Of a stretch of 64,000 nt of DNA, positions 1 to 11,373 are shown piece by piece. Below the pieces are notes generated by a model. It had not been told where the DNA came from. It searched no databases and saw only the letters and a list, made by a program, of their open reading frames with translations. The stretch is from Acanthopleura granulata (Eukaryota; Mollusca; Polyplacophora; Chitonida; Chitonidae): positions 62,001 to 126,000 of the forward strand of contig JABBOT010000031.1 in the NCBI GenBank assembly GCA_016165875.1, read 5' to 3'. The stretch's first letter is position 1. Every line of letters begins with the position of its first letter. Both the position numbers and the translations under genes were made by a program.

Positions 1-567
1 GAGGCCCCGATAGAGTACACCAGGGAAGTCGTTCAGTGCTAATTTATTCACAGTGTCCTTGGCAATAAGGGGACAGACGAGCCTGGGGGTACTTGCCGTT
101 TTCGTCACCAATGTATCACACGAAGAGAAGTTCATCAATTACTTACCAAAGGCACTTTCGTTACCTCAACCGAAATTAATAACTGATACACTGTCGTATA
201 ACTGAAATACTGATGAGGATAATGTTAAACAAACCAATAAGTCATATATACTCAAAGTTCACATAGTGCTGTTACGAGCCTTCTGTTGCCTAATGTCACT
301 TAAATATATGCAAAAATGAGGAGTTCAAAAACGACAAGATGAAGGAGAAGCTAGTGAGAGCTTCTTTGATAAATGTACAAACGGACGGGATGAAAATTGG
401 AAATAAAGAACGCCAGAGAAGAAAAAGAGAACGGCATAAGATCAGAAAATGTCGAACTGTGCTTACTGGAACAAAGAGAGAATACTGAAAAAGGAATAAG
501 GTCATAGACAAGAAGAAGTAGAAAATAAAACGGAAGGGAAAAAATAGACTGTGTCTCCAGAGAGTTC
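1..567. other. Intergenic, nothing recognised
   Basis: I see no coding exon with flanking splice sites and no RNA gene here. Open frames are short and AT-rich, without recognisable motifs. Confidence 0.5.
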
Positions 568-700
568 CAGAGAATAGATTAGTTCCATATCCTCTAGAGC
601 CTCTAGTATAAGACGAGTGAAAGGGGCAATTTGTTTGCCATGGGCTGGGACCAGTGATGGCGGAGGACGGGATCCTGGTGGCTGAAGAATGGCGCGAACG
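568..700 (+). repeat. Old fragment of LINE 5' UTR
   Basis: This stretch resembles the LINE 5' UTR seen at 2900-3020, 18850-18960 and 45680-45800. Shared blocks include gaaaggggcaatttgtttgc and gaggacgggatcctggtggc. It is diverged and isolated, with no ORF1 following, so it is an old truncated or deleted insertion. Confidence 0.7.
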
Positions 701-2174
701 ACCACGTGCTTTTGCTTATCTCCCGTACCATGCGTTCTGCTCAACTCGAAAATGCTATGTGGCTTATGGTTTCGTTAAATAAACTAAAGGCACCGAACTG
801 CGATAAATGACTGCTTAAGACGTAACGTACCTTAAATTTGAGTGGGTTTATCGATATGGAGCATATAGAAATCTATTATTACCTAGTTTAGAAAATAACA
901 TTCCATACTTTCTATTGCCTTACAGTTATTACCGCAAAAATCTGGCTTATGGATAGCTGTGTATCTGTATACCGTTCATTTGGGGAAATATGAAAACCTG
1001 AACGCAAATGTACACATTTATAATTTCCTGAAACATAATTTAAAAGGTATAAAGATCCGCAATAACGTATCATGTCTTGAATTCCATGTCTTGAATTCCA
1101 ACTTCTGGCAGGCAGTGGGTCGCGAAAACTTTATTTCATACTCATTCGCTGTAAAGAGTATGTTTTGAGTGGGATATCACCTACCAGAAGTTGGATTTCA
1201 AGACATGGCGAAAAATGGCCCGAAACGTTCGATTCAAATGTTTAAACGGCTGATTATTGTTGAAAGATGGTTTTCCGGTGCTGTAAGGTGGCTGTTATTT
1301 ATAGTGAATATGTCAAAGTGGACTTCTATGGGACGAATGGGTAGGCGACCAGCTGGCTGTGCTGTTCCCTCTAGTGATTTATGAACGAAATCAATGAAGC
1401 CACAAAAAAATGGCGTTCGACTGACCCATTTAAAATTAAAATTTATACCCTTAAAGGTAAAAGATTGTAATGGCGCCCAACAATTGGGATGTTGGGATGA
1501 ATATGAGGCAGTTTCAATACATTTTATTTAACAGATTGTTCCATGAATGAAAATTTGCCACGCAAAAATAAGTGTTGCGTTGACACATAATCCCTTCTCA
1601 GTAAAAAGCAACCATGTTACTTATTTGCAGGCGTTTTTAAACAGTTGAACGCGTTAAACTATTGAGCTGATTGGGGAAACCACCTAGTTCTTGGAGCCAA
1701 AGCCTGTTGGGCGATTTGAAAATTTCAAAGGTATCGTAAAATTTACTCATAAGAACTTATGTAAAGTTCCTTTCCTTCAAGATGTTCGACGGTTAGAATG
1801 TGAAATTTTAAGTTCATATTAAAATTTAAACAGAAGTACAAATTTAACTTTGAGATTCTCTTTCACAGAAACAATACACATTACATGCTGGCCTACTCCA
1901 TCACCTCCACTGTCGCTGGGTTATTTGGATGTTGCTCTACCAGTGGAGTATGGTGACGTCTCATTTCGCCTACTTCTTCTGTTTCAAATTAAATAAATCG
2001 TAGTGGGCGAGTTGCGACTGGCGAGCTGTCTATAAGTAGGGAACAATACGGGGATTAAAAGATTAACAAGGCTTAACACCCATGTGGCACCATTTGATCT
2101 TTATTTAGGTAAGTAATATTTGCAGCATTTGAAAACCCGAAAGATAAAATCGGAAAGAATACAGAAAAATTAAA
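701..2174. other. Non-coding stretch with one palindrome
   Basis: Apart from the palindrome at 1085-1207 I see no gene, RNA or repeat that I recognise. Short open frames at 959-1384 overlap the palindrome and have no family features. Confidence 0.5.
1085..1207. repeat. Palindromic MITE-like element
   Basis: The 24-base arms at 1085-1108 and 1184-1207 are inverted repeats with one mismatch (catgtcttgaa[t/a]tccaac...). Inside lies a second short inverted pair, catactc/gagtatg, so the whole would fold as a nested hairpin. Just left of it, 14 bases of the left arm are repeated directly (1071-1084). This fits a small non-autonomous DNA transposon or a foldback, but no target duplication is clear. 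Confidence 0.55.
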
Positions 2175-2811
2175 TTACAGGTACAGAAAAGCCTGTTCAC
2201 TGCCAAGATGTAGGAAATATAACACCTGATCGGCAAATTCAATGGATAAAATGTCCCCAATGGTTAATCGGTCTGTCATTTGCATTAGACGCTCATTCAG
2301 CTTCCTGTATTTCCAGCGCTTTGGGGGAAATCTTGCACCACACTCTATCTGAGATATTTTAGCCTCTGTTGCTGACTGCTCATCCTTCAGGATGTTAATT
2401 AATTCGAATAGGTTTGAGTAACATTTTCCGGCTACAGAGTTTATTCCTTGGTGCCATCCTTCAGGGTTGTTATTCGTTCTGTTGTGGTTCCATATCCCCT
2501 TACCCCACCCCGTTTACTCCATCCTCCTTCTATCCAATATTCGGTTACATAGTCCATAAACTTGGTATATTGTTCCGTTGACGGCAAATCCTCTATGGCA
2601 TTAACTCAAACATCTTCAACGTCTTCTAAGGGAACAAGTGGAAGGGAGGCAGCGCGGCGGACCAATTTCTGAACTGAGGTGTGACTTTTGTACAATGTTT
2701 GTGATCTGAACTTCTGACAATTTCGCCAAATGGACTACGTGTAGTGAAAAAACACCCTCTTATATCCGCATCAGGGAAAACAGTCTGCACTCATCGTAAA
2801 ACACCCTTCCT
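2175..2811 (-). pseudogene. MULE-type transposase, C-terminal fragment
   Basis: On the minus strand, reading from 2811 down, the translation contains the blocks DADIRGCFF, a stop, then AIEDLPSTEQYTKF, then IWNHNRTNNNPEGWHQ, GKCYSNLFELINILKDEQ and RFPPKRWKYRKLNERL, ending at a stop at 2175-2177. The W..H....TNN..EGWH block followed by a K-x-E-Q helix is typical of animal MULE (Mutator-like) transposase tails. At least one stop (TGA near 2600) and one frameshift (near 2500) break it, so it is a dead fragment. The LINE beginning at 2812 cuts into it, so the upstream catalytic part is absent. I judge the family from motif resemblance only. Confidence 0.7.
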
Positions 2812-5028
2812 GGGGTTCCCGGGAGTGAAAAGAATAGGGCCCCAGTTCTCTTGGCAAGCTTGTCGTACGAGGCGACTAACCTAGGGCTCTCCCGTGTGGT
2901 TCCGGTGAATAGAATAGTTCCACAGCCTCCCCGGGCTTGTCGTACAAGTCGACTAAAAGGGGCAACCTGTTTGCCGTGGGTTGCGACCCGTGATGGGGGA
3001 GGACGGGATCCTGGTGGCTGAGGGCGGGTTGAACTTGCGAAATCCTCACACCCAACACTCCACTTCGGCCCTTACTTCTCCAAAGACGGGCGGTCGGATG
3101 GCCCGATCCGATCAATCGGCTGGTCACGCCAGAGATGTTCTGTGAGGCTGATATCACTCCACACTCTCAATGCAGCAGATGACCCTATATTTAAATTTAA
3201 TGAGATTAATTACCGTCCCATAGCTCTTACCAGTTGCGTCTGTAAGACTATGGAACGGATGATAAATGATAGACTTCTTTGGTTTCTTGAAACCAACAAG
3301 TTACTATCTAATTTTCGTCGATCCACAGTGGATCACCTTGTTCGACTTGAAAGTTTCATTCGCGATGGTTTTATTAATAATGAACATGTGGTGTCAATAT
3401 TTCTTGACCTTGAAAAGGCCTACGACACCACATGGAAATATGCCATTTTAAAGAACCTCGTGGATATGGGCCTTAAATGTCGATTACCTGTATATATATC
3501 CAAATTTTTATCATATCGTCAGTTTAAGGTACGGGTGGGCGTCCACTCTTTCGGACTCTTAGGAACAAGAGATGGGTGTGCCCCAGGGCAGTATCCTTTC
3601 ACCAACACTGTTCAGCATAAAAATTAATAGCTTGGCCCAAACATTAACATCTGGTACTGAGTGTTGTTTATATGTAGATGATTTTCTGATATGCTACCGG
3701 GCGAAAAATGTGAATCACATCGAGCGGCAACTGCAGCTTTGTCTCAATAAGATCGAGAAATGGGCAGTTACCAATGGTTTTAGATTTTCTACTTCTAAAA
3801 GCGTCGGTATGCATTTCTGTAATAAATGAAAACTTCATGTAGACTCTGAGCTTAAATTTTGTGGTGAACCAGTGAAGATTGTTGGGGAAAATAAATTTTT
3901 AGGAGTTATATTCGATAGTAAACTATCTTTTATACCTCACATAAAAACGCTTTAAGCTAAATGCATAAAGGCTTTCGATATAATTAAGGTCGTGTCTAGC
4001 ACCGATTGGGATGCTGACCGATCTGTTTTACTTAATTTATATCGTTCTCTGGTGAGGTCTAAATTGGAGTATGGGTCCATCATTTATGGTTCCGCGAGGA
4101 AATCATACCTTAAAATGTTGGATCCGGTCCATCACCAAGGTCTGAGGTTCAGCCTTGGTGCCTTCTGAACCTCACGAGTAGAGAGTTTATACGAGGAGGC
4201 CAATGAGCCTTCTTTACATAACCGACGTATTAAACTCAGCCTTCAATATACAACAAAGCTTAAAGCTCACCCAACAAACCCTGCCTACGACTGTGTTTTC
4301 AATCCATCATACGTAGACAAATATACTAAATGTCCTAACAAGATCCCTCAGTTTGGTGTTCGTATGCAGGACGATGTTGTGTACTCTAACATCCAGCTAG
4401 AGGAGATAGCTCCGGTATCTTTTTTGGAGTCTCCTCCCTGGATTCTTCCACAACCTAAAGTAATATTTGCCCTACGCCAACATAATACATCGAATACAAA
4501 TCCTCTTATAATTCAACAAGCTTTTGCTGAAATTTAGGGTAATTATCCAAATTATAAATTTATATACACTGACGGGTCGAAAGATGGGGACAGGGTTGCC
4601 GCTGCGGCTGTCTTAGAACAGCGGGTCTCTTCTCTTCGTCTTCCGTCTTCATCGTCTATCTTTTCTGCAGAAGCCAGGGCTATACTCCTGGCCTTATCAT
4701 ATGTTCCCTCTGGGCGTGCCCAGAGGGCAATGATATGCAGTGACTCGCTCTCCTGCCTTTTGGCAATGCAGAATAATAGATTCAAAAATCCGCTTATTCT
4801 GCAAATTTTAGCCTTACACAGAAAATTGATTAAAAGAGGCAGATATATTATATTCTGTTGGATACCAAGCCATATTGGTATCCATGGAAACACAGTCGTG
4901 GAAAGGGAGGCAAAGGCCGCCCTAGAAAAATCCGTATCAAAAGTTAAAATCCCGTACACTGATTTTAAATCTAACATTCTTAAGTATATGCGTCGCCTTT
5001 GGCAGGATGAATGTTACGTGCAGGTCTG
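2812..5028 (+). mobile_element. I-type LINE copy 1, internally deleted
   Basis: It begins with the family's 5' end (ggggttcccgggagtg) and about 315 bases of 5' UTR. At about 3130 it jumps straight into the endonuclease/RT linker of ORF2 (agatgttctgtgaggctga). At about 3206 it jumps again into the RT domain, and then continues to the RNase H domain. At 5028 it stops inside ORF2 and joins the middle of the 5' UTR of a second copy. ORF1, the endonuclease and the 3' UTR are all missing. Confidence 0.85.
3133..5028 (+). pseudogene. LINE ORF2 remnant (RT-RNase H)
   Basis: Recognisable pieces in shifting frames are the RT blocks [48 protein letters not shown] and [11 protein letters not shown] (catalytic YVDD), then RNase H blocks [11 protein letters not shown] and FCWIPSHIGIHGN. 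Frameshifts near 3330 and 3560, stop codons near 3829 and 3955, and further breaks make it non-functional. It is a close relative of the ORF2 at 20741-24436, which is the best copy for comparison. Confidence 0.85.
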
Positions 5029-5306
5029 TGATTCTTCTCAAATTTCGTTCGTGGGATTGCGTTTGAATCGGTGGCTGTAGGATCACTCAAGTAGTGCGTG
5101 TCTAATGTGCAACCTCCTTCATAGGATGGGTGAAGGAGGAGCTCGGGTGGGGAATGGGGTGTGCATATTCAGGCCATCTTTTTGAGTATACCCCATGTGG
5201 AATCCTTGGTGTCTTTCCTGCTGGGTATCCCCAGGTTCAGGCATCGCCCTTGTTGGAACTCCGCAGTGGGTGGGGAACACGTGGGGTGAATCACGAATTT
5301 ATTATT

Positions 5307-6674
5307 ATGAATCCCCTAAACCTTTCAAACAATGTTCATAATTTGAGATCGTCTTCTCAGCCAATTTCAGGGGCTGATAAAAAGAGGAAACTGGAAGCTT
5401 TATCAGATTCTATAGACATTGGACAGGAAAGTTGGCCGGCTTTTATTGTTCTCTCAACAAAGAGTGAACAAAAGCCGGCCTCGAAAATACATCCTTTTCT
5501 TTCGAAGAGGGCTTTGGAGGGTGCAGCAGGCACTTTCAAAAACGTTAAAAAGCTGCGATCCAGAGACATTCTAATCGAATGTTTCCGGAAACAACAATCT
5601 AAAAATTTACTATCATTCAATAAAATTTCCGATATATCTGTTTTTACATCCCCTCACAATACCCTGAACAGCTGTCAGGGAATAATACGTGACAGGGATG
5701 GGGATATCTTCGACCTATCTGAAGAAGAAATCTGTGCAGAACTAAAACCACAGGGTGTTGTCAGAGTGAAGTGTTTCACAACAAAAAAAGCTGGCAACAT
5801 CCTCAAATTAAACACATATCTGATAACCTTTAATAGTACCTCTCTACCATCATATATCTACATTGGCCCGTATAGGGTTAATGTGGATTTATACACACCT
5901 AACCCGACACGGTGTTTTACTTCCCAAAAGTTTGGTCATGGCAAAGGCCAGTGTAAAAAAAAACTGGTTTGTTTCCGATGCGGCAGTGAAGGTCATGATG
6001 GTTTTGACTGCAGCAGCACAATCAAGTGCTGCAATTGCGGCCGAGATCACATGGCCTCCTCTAAGGACTGTCCTCTTTTCATTAAAGAAAAACAAATAAT
6101 CACTTTAAAAACTGAAAACAACATTTCCTATCACGAGGCCCGCAAATTGGCCTCACTTTCGAGTATGCCACCGCAGACTTCGTTTGCCAATGTGGTCAAG
6201 CGAGCTGCAACATCTGTTGGAACTCAAACTTCCCTGACTTGGCCCATTGGAAACGACAAACCTAGTTTGATCACTGTGGAACCTTCAGCTCAACCTGTCC
6301 GGAACTCTTGTTCAACCCAGACCATCACAGTACAAGAAATAAAACCAGTAAACAATGCAAAACAAACTGATAAACCTGAACCTCAGCCCTCTAAAAATCA
6401 TAATGACAAAAACAAATCCAAAAGTACAACTCCAAGTAGTAATATTAAAACCGGTAAACCCAGTGGCCCAACAGAACGTCTGTCTAAGGCCACAAGAGAT
6501 CCTGTCCAAACATTTAACAGGTTAGAATCGTTGGAGGACGTTGTCCCTTCAACATCAGATGCGGATGTGATGGATACATCACCCGCACCAGGGAGATCTT
6601 CCAGCCGATCTCCAAGGAAGGGTCGTCCTAGATCCAAACATAAAGGGAAATCTCCTATACGCCTCCCTCCGTAA
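5307..6674 (+). CDS. LINE ORF1, gag-like zinc-knuckle protein
   Basis: This ORF encodes about 455 residues of an RNA-binding nucleocapsid-like protein of the LINE. I chose the ATG at 5307 because the protein start (MN.LNLS.N) is conserved in the copies at 19374 and 46229; the frame is open further upstream, but that is 5' UTR. The C-terminal half has three cysteine clusters: a first knuckle ([14 protein letters not shown]) whose second Cys is replaced by Ser, then [14 protein letters not shown] (CX2CX4HX4C) and [15 protein letters not shown] (CX2CX3HX6C). A Ser/Pro/Lys-rich basic tail follows. It is the only uninterrupted ORF1 in the window. The stop overlaps the ORF2 start as TAATG. Confidence 0.85.
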   Translation: MNPLNLSNNVHNLRSSSQPISGADKKRKLEALSDSIDIGQESWPAFIVLSTKSEQKPASKIHPFLSKRALEGAAGTFKNVKKLRSRDILIECFRKQQSKNLLSFNKISDISVFTSPHNTLNSCQGIIRDRDGDIFDLSEEEICAELKPQGVVRVKCFTTKKAGNILKLNTYLITFNSTSLPSYIYIGPYRVNVDLYTPNPTRCFTSQKFGHGKGQCKKKLVCFRCGSEGHDGFDCSSTIKCCNCGRDHMASSKDCPLFIKEKQIITLKTENNISYHEARKLASLSSMPPQTSFANVVKRAATSVGTQTSLTWPIGNDKPSLITVEPSAQPVRNSCSTQTITVQEIKPVNNAKQTDKPEPQPSKNHNDKNKSKSTTPSSNIKTGKPSGPTERLSKATRDPVQTFNRLESLEDVVPSTSDADVMDTSPAPGRSSSRSPRKGRPRSKHKGKSPIRLPP

Positions 6675-9600
6675 TGTCTACATACGACAAAATTATACAG
6701 TGGAATTGTCGAGGTCTTAAGGTTAATTTTATTGAAATAACACAGCTGGTCCAATCATTAAATCCCATTGCCCTTTGTCTTCAGGAAACTCACCTGAAGA
6801 CATCTGATAAAGATAAAATAACTCTCAAAAATTATTCACTTTATAGTACATTTTGTCAGGAAGAAGAGCGAGCTGTAGGCGGCTCCTCTATCTTCATAAA
6901 TAACAATATTATCCACAGTCCTGTTGCTCTGGATACAGAGCTTCAGGCTGTGGCCGTTCGTGTCTCATTGTCTAAGACAGTCACTTTGTGTTCGGTTTAT
7001 ATTCCTCCGAACACTTCTTTGTCAGCTTTACAGTTACATAATTTGAAAGAACAATTACCTACGCCGTTTATAATAACGGGCGATTTTAATTCCCATAACC
7101 CCTTATGGGGAAGTAACAGCATAAATAATAAGGGCAAGGTGGTAGAAGATTTTTGAACTAAGGAGGAACTGTGTTATTTCAATGATGGTTCTAATACTCA
7201 TTTGCATGCGGGTAATGGCATTTATTCTGCTATCGATCTCACTATCACCGATCCATCACTTCTCCTGGATTTTTCTTGGAGAGTGCATGAGGATCTTTGT
7301 GGTAGTGAACATTTTCCTATTATCCTAGAGCATGTCACTTCTAATTCTTTAGAAGGTGTAGCTAGGTGGAAGTTCGATAAAGCAGATTGGATGGCATTTG
7401 AGATGTTCTGTGAGGCTGATATCACTCCACAGACCCTCAATGCAGCAGATGACCCAATATTTAAATTTAATGAGCTTATATTACGAGCTGCAGATAGTCC
7501 AAAATCCAAAAGTAAACCCTGGTACGACAATGACTGTCGTAAAGCCATAAATGACCGTAAAAGGGCTGAACACAAGTTCAACCATTGCCCTACTGATAAA
7601 AATTTAAACCAGGTTCGTATTCTTGCAGCTAAGGCTCGTCGATTACTTAAGTCCAAGAGACGATCTTGTTGGCGGAACTTTGTTTCAGGCATTACGTCCA
7701 AAACACCTATGCGTAAGGTCTGGAATATGGTTCAGAAACTAAAGGATAAAAATAACAAAGCAAAAGTCCAGCGCTCAAAAGATGGAGATAACATACTAAC
7801 TTCTCCATCCGATATAGCTAATAAATTAGCGGAATCAATTTCTAAAAACTCTTCTTCTGAGAATTATACTTCAGAATTTCAGCATGTCAAAAACCAGAAG
7901 GGGAAAATTGAATTGCCCTTTTCTTCTAAAAACTTAGAAGATTATAATCGTCCTTTTAATATCGATTAACTAAAACTGCACTCAGAAAGGCACATGATAC
8001 AGCATGTGGTCCTGATAATGTATATTATAAATTTCTGAACGATTTACCAGCTGAACCACTTGAGACTCTCTTGGACTTATTGAACGATATTTGGATAACT
8101 GGTAATTTTCCACCCTCATGGAGTGAGGCATGTATTATCCCGGTTCCCAAACCGGGTAAGGATCATACTGATCCAAATAACTACCGTCCCATAGCTCTTA
8201 CCAGTTGCGTCTGTAAGACTATGGAACGGATGATAAATGATAGACTTGTTTGGTTGCTCGAAACCAACAAGTTACTATCTAATATCCAATGTGGTTTTCG
8301 TCAAGGTAGATCCACAGTGGATCACCTTGTTCGACTTGAAAGTTTCATTCGCCATGGTTTTCTTAACAATGAACATGTGGTGTCAGTATTTTTTGACCTT
8401 GAAAAGGCCTCCGACATCACATGGAAATATGGCATTTTAAAAGACCTCGTGGATATGGGCCCTAAAGGTCGATTACCTATATGTGTATCCAAATTTTTCT
8501 CAAATCATCAGTTTAAGGTGCGGGTGGGGTCCTCTCTTTCGGACTCTTATGAGCAAGAGATGGGTGTACCCCAGGGCAGTATCCTTTCACCTACGCTGTT
8601 CAGCATCAAAATTAATAGCTTGACCCAAACATTAACATCTGGAACCGAGGGTTGTTTATATGTAGATGATTTTCTGATATGCTACCGTGCGAAAAATATG
8701 AATAACATCGAGCGGCAACTGCAGCTTTGTCTCAATAAGATCGAGAAATGGGCAGTTGCCAATGGTTTTAGATTTTCAACGTCTAAAACCATCGGTATGC
8801 ATTTCTGTAATAAACGGAAACTTCATGTAGACTCTGAGCTTAAATTTTGTGGTGAACCAGTGAAGATTGTTGGGGAAAATAAATTTTTAGGAGTTATATT
8901 CGATAGTAAACTATCTTTTATACCTCACTTAAAAACGCTTAAAGCTGAATGTATAAAGGCTCTCGATATAATTAAGGTCGTGTCTAGCACCGATTGGGGT
9001 GCTGACCGATCTGTTTTACTTAATTTATATCGTTCTCTGGTGAGGTCTAAATTGGAGTATGGGTCCATCATTTATGGTTCCGCTAGGAAATGATATCTTA
9101 AAATGTTGGATCCGGTCCATCACCAAGGTCTGAGGCTCAGCCTTGGTGCCTTTAGAGTCTCACCAGTAGAGAGTTTATACGAGGAGGCCAATGAGCCTTC
9201 TTTACATAACCGACGTATTAAACTCAGCCTTCAATATGCAACAAAGCTTAAAGCTCACCCAACAAACCCTGCCTACGACTGTGTTTTCAATCCATCATAC
9301 GTAGACAAATATACTAAATGTCCTAACAAGATCCCTCCGTTTGGTCTTCGTATACGGCACCATGTTGTGGAAGCTAACATCAAGCTAGAGGAGATAACTC
9401 CGGTATCTTTTCCGGAGTCTCCTCCCTGGCTTCTTCCACAACCTAAAGTAATATTTGATCTACGTCAACATAATAAATCGAACACAAATCCTCTTATAAT
9501 TCAGCAAGCTTTTGCTGAAATTAAGGCTAATTATCCAAATTATAAATTTATATACACTGATGGGTCGAAGGATGGGGACAGGGTTGCGGCTGCGGCTGTC

Positions 9601-10344
9601 TTAGAACAGCGGGTCTCTTCTCTTCGTCTTCCGTCTTCATCGTCTATCTTTTCTGCAGAAGCCAGGGCTATACTCCTGGCCTTATCATATGTTTCCTCTG
9701 GGCGTGCCCAGAGGGCAATGGTATGTAGGGACTCGCTCTCCTGCCTTTTGGCAATGCAGAATAATAAATTCAAGAACTCGCTTTTTAGGCAAATTTTAGC
9801 CTTACATAGAAAATTGATTAAAAGAGGCAAAGATATTATATTCTGCTGGATACCAAGCCATGTTGGTATCCATGGAAACACAGTCGTGGACATGGAGGTA
9901 AAGGCTGCCCTAAATAAATCCGTATCAAAAGTTAAAATCCCATACGCTGATTTTAAATCTAACATTCTTAAGTATATTCGTCGCCTTTGGCAGGGTGAAT
10001 GGGACGTGCAGGTGTGTAATAAACTGCACGCTATTCACCGTGTCATTGGCCATAACTCTTATACACTGGGTATGTCTCGTAGAGACCAAGTGGTTTTAAC
10101 AAGATGCCGTGTTGGGCATTCTCGTCTAACACACAATTTCATCCTGGATGGGAGCAGTGCTCCCGAGTGTGTTGGATGTGGTGCTGAATACGGCATCAAA
10201 CATATCCTGGTGGACTGTGTGGACTTTGCCCATGTGCGGCAAAAATTCTACACAGTAAACTCCATGTCTGATTTGTTTGACAGCATCGCTGGCGACGCTG
10301 TCATAAAATATTTGAAGGCCATTGGCCTGTATCATAAAATATAA
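6674..10344 (+). pseudogene. LINE ORF2 (endonuclease-RT-RNase H), inactivated
   Basis: This is the polymerase protein of the element. The order is: endonuclease ([10 protein letters not shown] at the start, [21 protein letters not shown], but the SDHFP motif reads SEHFP here), RT ([24 protein letters not shown]), RNase H ([33 protein letters not shown]) and a C-terminal CX2C...HX4C cluster ([17 protein letters not shown]). Lesions are a TGA at 7154-7156, a seven-codon loss near 7497, a frameshift near 7970 and a TGA at 9091-9093. It starts at the ATG that overlaps the ORF1 stop. It cannot make a full protein. Confidence 0.9.
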
Positions 10345-10587
10345 ATTTTATTTTGATAAATACTCGTCATAATACGTCCTTAATATGCTGGTTTTCGAGT
10401 TCTAGCTGTTTTGGTTTTCTTACCTGACTTTAATCATGTCCGTACGTTTTTGGTTTGTTTTTAATGTTCTCATGTCACCATCGAAAACCTGAACTGTCTC
10501 GTGGTTCCACCTTGTTCTCGCCACGATATGGCTGAGATATTGCCGATGTGGCGTTAAGCCATAATCATTCATTCATTCATTCATTCG
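10345..10587 (+). repeat. LINE 3' UTR and (CATT)n tail
   Basis: This 3' UTR is conserved in the copies ending at 24684, 32564, 36149, 50692 and 58168. It ends with gagatattgccgatgtggcg, ttaagccataat and then CATT repeats. A simple-repeat tail instead of poly(A) is known for several I-group LINEs and marks the 3' junction. Confidence 0.9.
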
Positions 10588-10705
10588 ATATTTATTCAAA
10601 GAGTGAATAACAAAGTTGCACTGAATATGAGCTCAAATGTTCCTTTTGTCGTGAACAGGCCTCTGTTTACATGTGTATATAATATACATGTAGTCTATAC
10701 AGAAG

Positions 10706-10935
10706 TCCGTAATGACCCAAGTGCCTCCCACCAATGCTGTTGCTGTGAGTGTAAGTCCAGCTCATGCTGGCTTCCTGTCCGGACGTGCGTGGAAAGCTCT
10801 GCCAGTAATCTGCGGATGGTCGTGCGTTTCCATCGGGCTCCGCCCAGTTTCCTCTCACCATTATAATGCCCACCGTCGTATAAGTGAAATACTCTTGAAA
10901 ACGGCGTAACAACAATCAAATAAATAAATAAATAT
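10706..10935 (+). repeat. SINE-like dispersed repeat, copy 1
   Basis: It shares an ordered set of blocks with the repeats at 25271, 37860 and, inverted, at 42543: gtgcctcccaccaatgctgt, ctgcggatggtcgtg, gtcgtataagtgaaatact, and a tail of AATAAATA units. The length of about 230 bases and the simple tail suggest a SINE. I did not find clear tRNA A/B boxes, so a non-autonomous LINE or DNA element is also possible. Confidence 0.65.
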
Positions 10936-11216
10936 ATGCAGGTCTTCTTTATCAATGATTTTCTCACTCAACACATGCTTACGTATATAGAATGCCAACA
11001 AGTAAGTAGAAAACACAATATGAGCATTTACAAGTGGGTGACTACATGTATATGCATTGGACTATACAGAGCATACCAACTCTAATGTATAGGCCTATCG
11101 TATAAACATGATATGCTCATGGGTATGCATTATTTTCCTAAAACTGAAGACTAAAATTGCACTGATGGTTAAAATTATAGATACAGTTTATAATTTATGC
11201 GATCGCTGGCTTCATC

Positions 11217-11373
11217 TACAATGGAACGTGGTAAGGTCTGCAAAATAACCTGTGGATGGTTGTGGGTTTTCCGCGGGATCTGCCTGATTTCCATTCACCA
11301 TAATGCTGGTCAGCGTCGTATGAGTGAAATATTCCTGAGTACGGTGTAAAATACTACTCAAGTAAATAAATGA
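11217..11373 (+). repeat. SINE-like repeat, truncated copy
   Basis: It carries the 3' half of the same family (ctgtggatggttgtgggttt ... cgtcgtatgagtgaaatatt ... gtaaataaatga). The 5' half is missing. Confidence 0.6.

Larger units (their letters stand above)
5029..10587 (+). mobile_element. I-type LINE copy 2, nearly full length
   Basis: It lacks the first ~370 bases of the family 5' UTR because it is fused to copy 1 at 5028. It then carries the rest of the 5' UTR, a complete ORF1, ORF2 with several lesions, a ~220-base 3' UTR and a (CATT)n tail ending near 10587. The combination of a three-knuckle gag-like ORF1 with an ORF2 containing apurinic-type endonuclease, RT and RNase H places it in the I group of LINEs. 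The exact clade would need a phylogeny. Confidence 0.9.

Noticed and set aside
2876..3157. Minus-strand frame over the LINE 5' UTR, also seen near 18798-19091 and 26865-27062
   Set aside because: GC-rich 5' UTR complement with no start context or family match; open by composition.
9540..9965. Minus-strand 141-residue frame ([13 protein letters not shown]...) repeated in many LINE copies
   Set aside because: It is the complement of the RNase H coding region and recurs only because ORF2 recurs. It has no features of its own.
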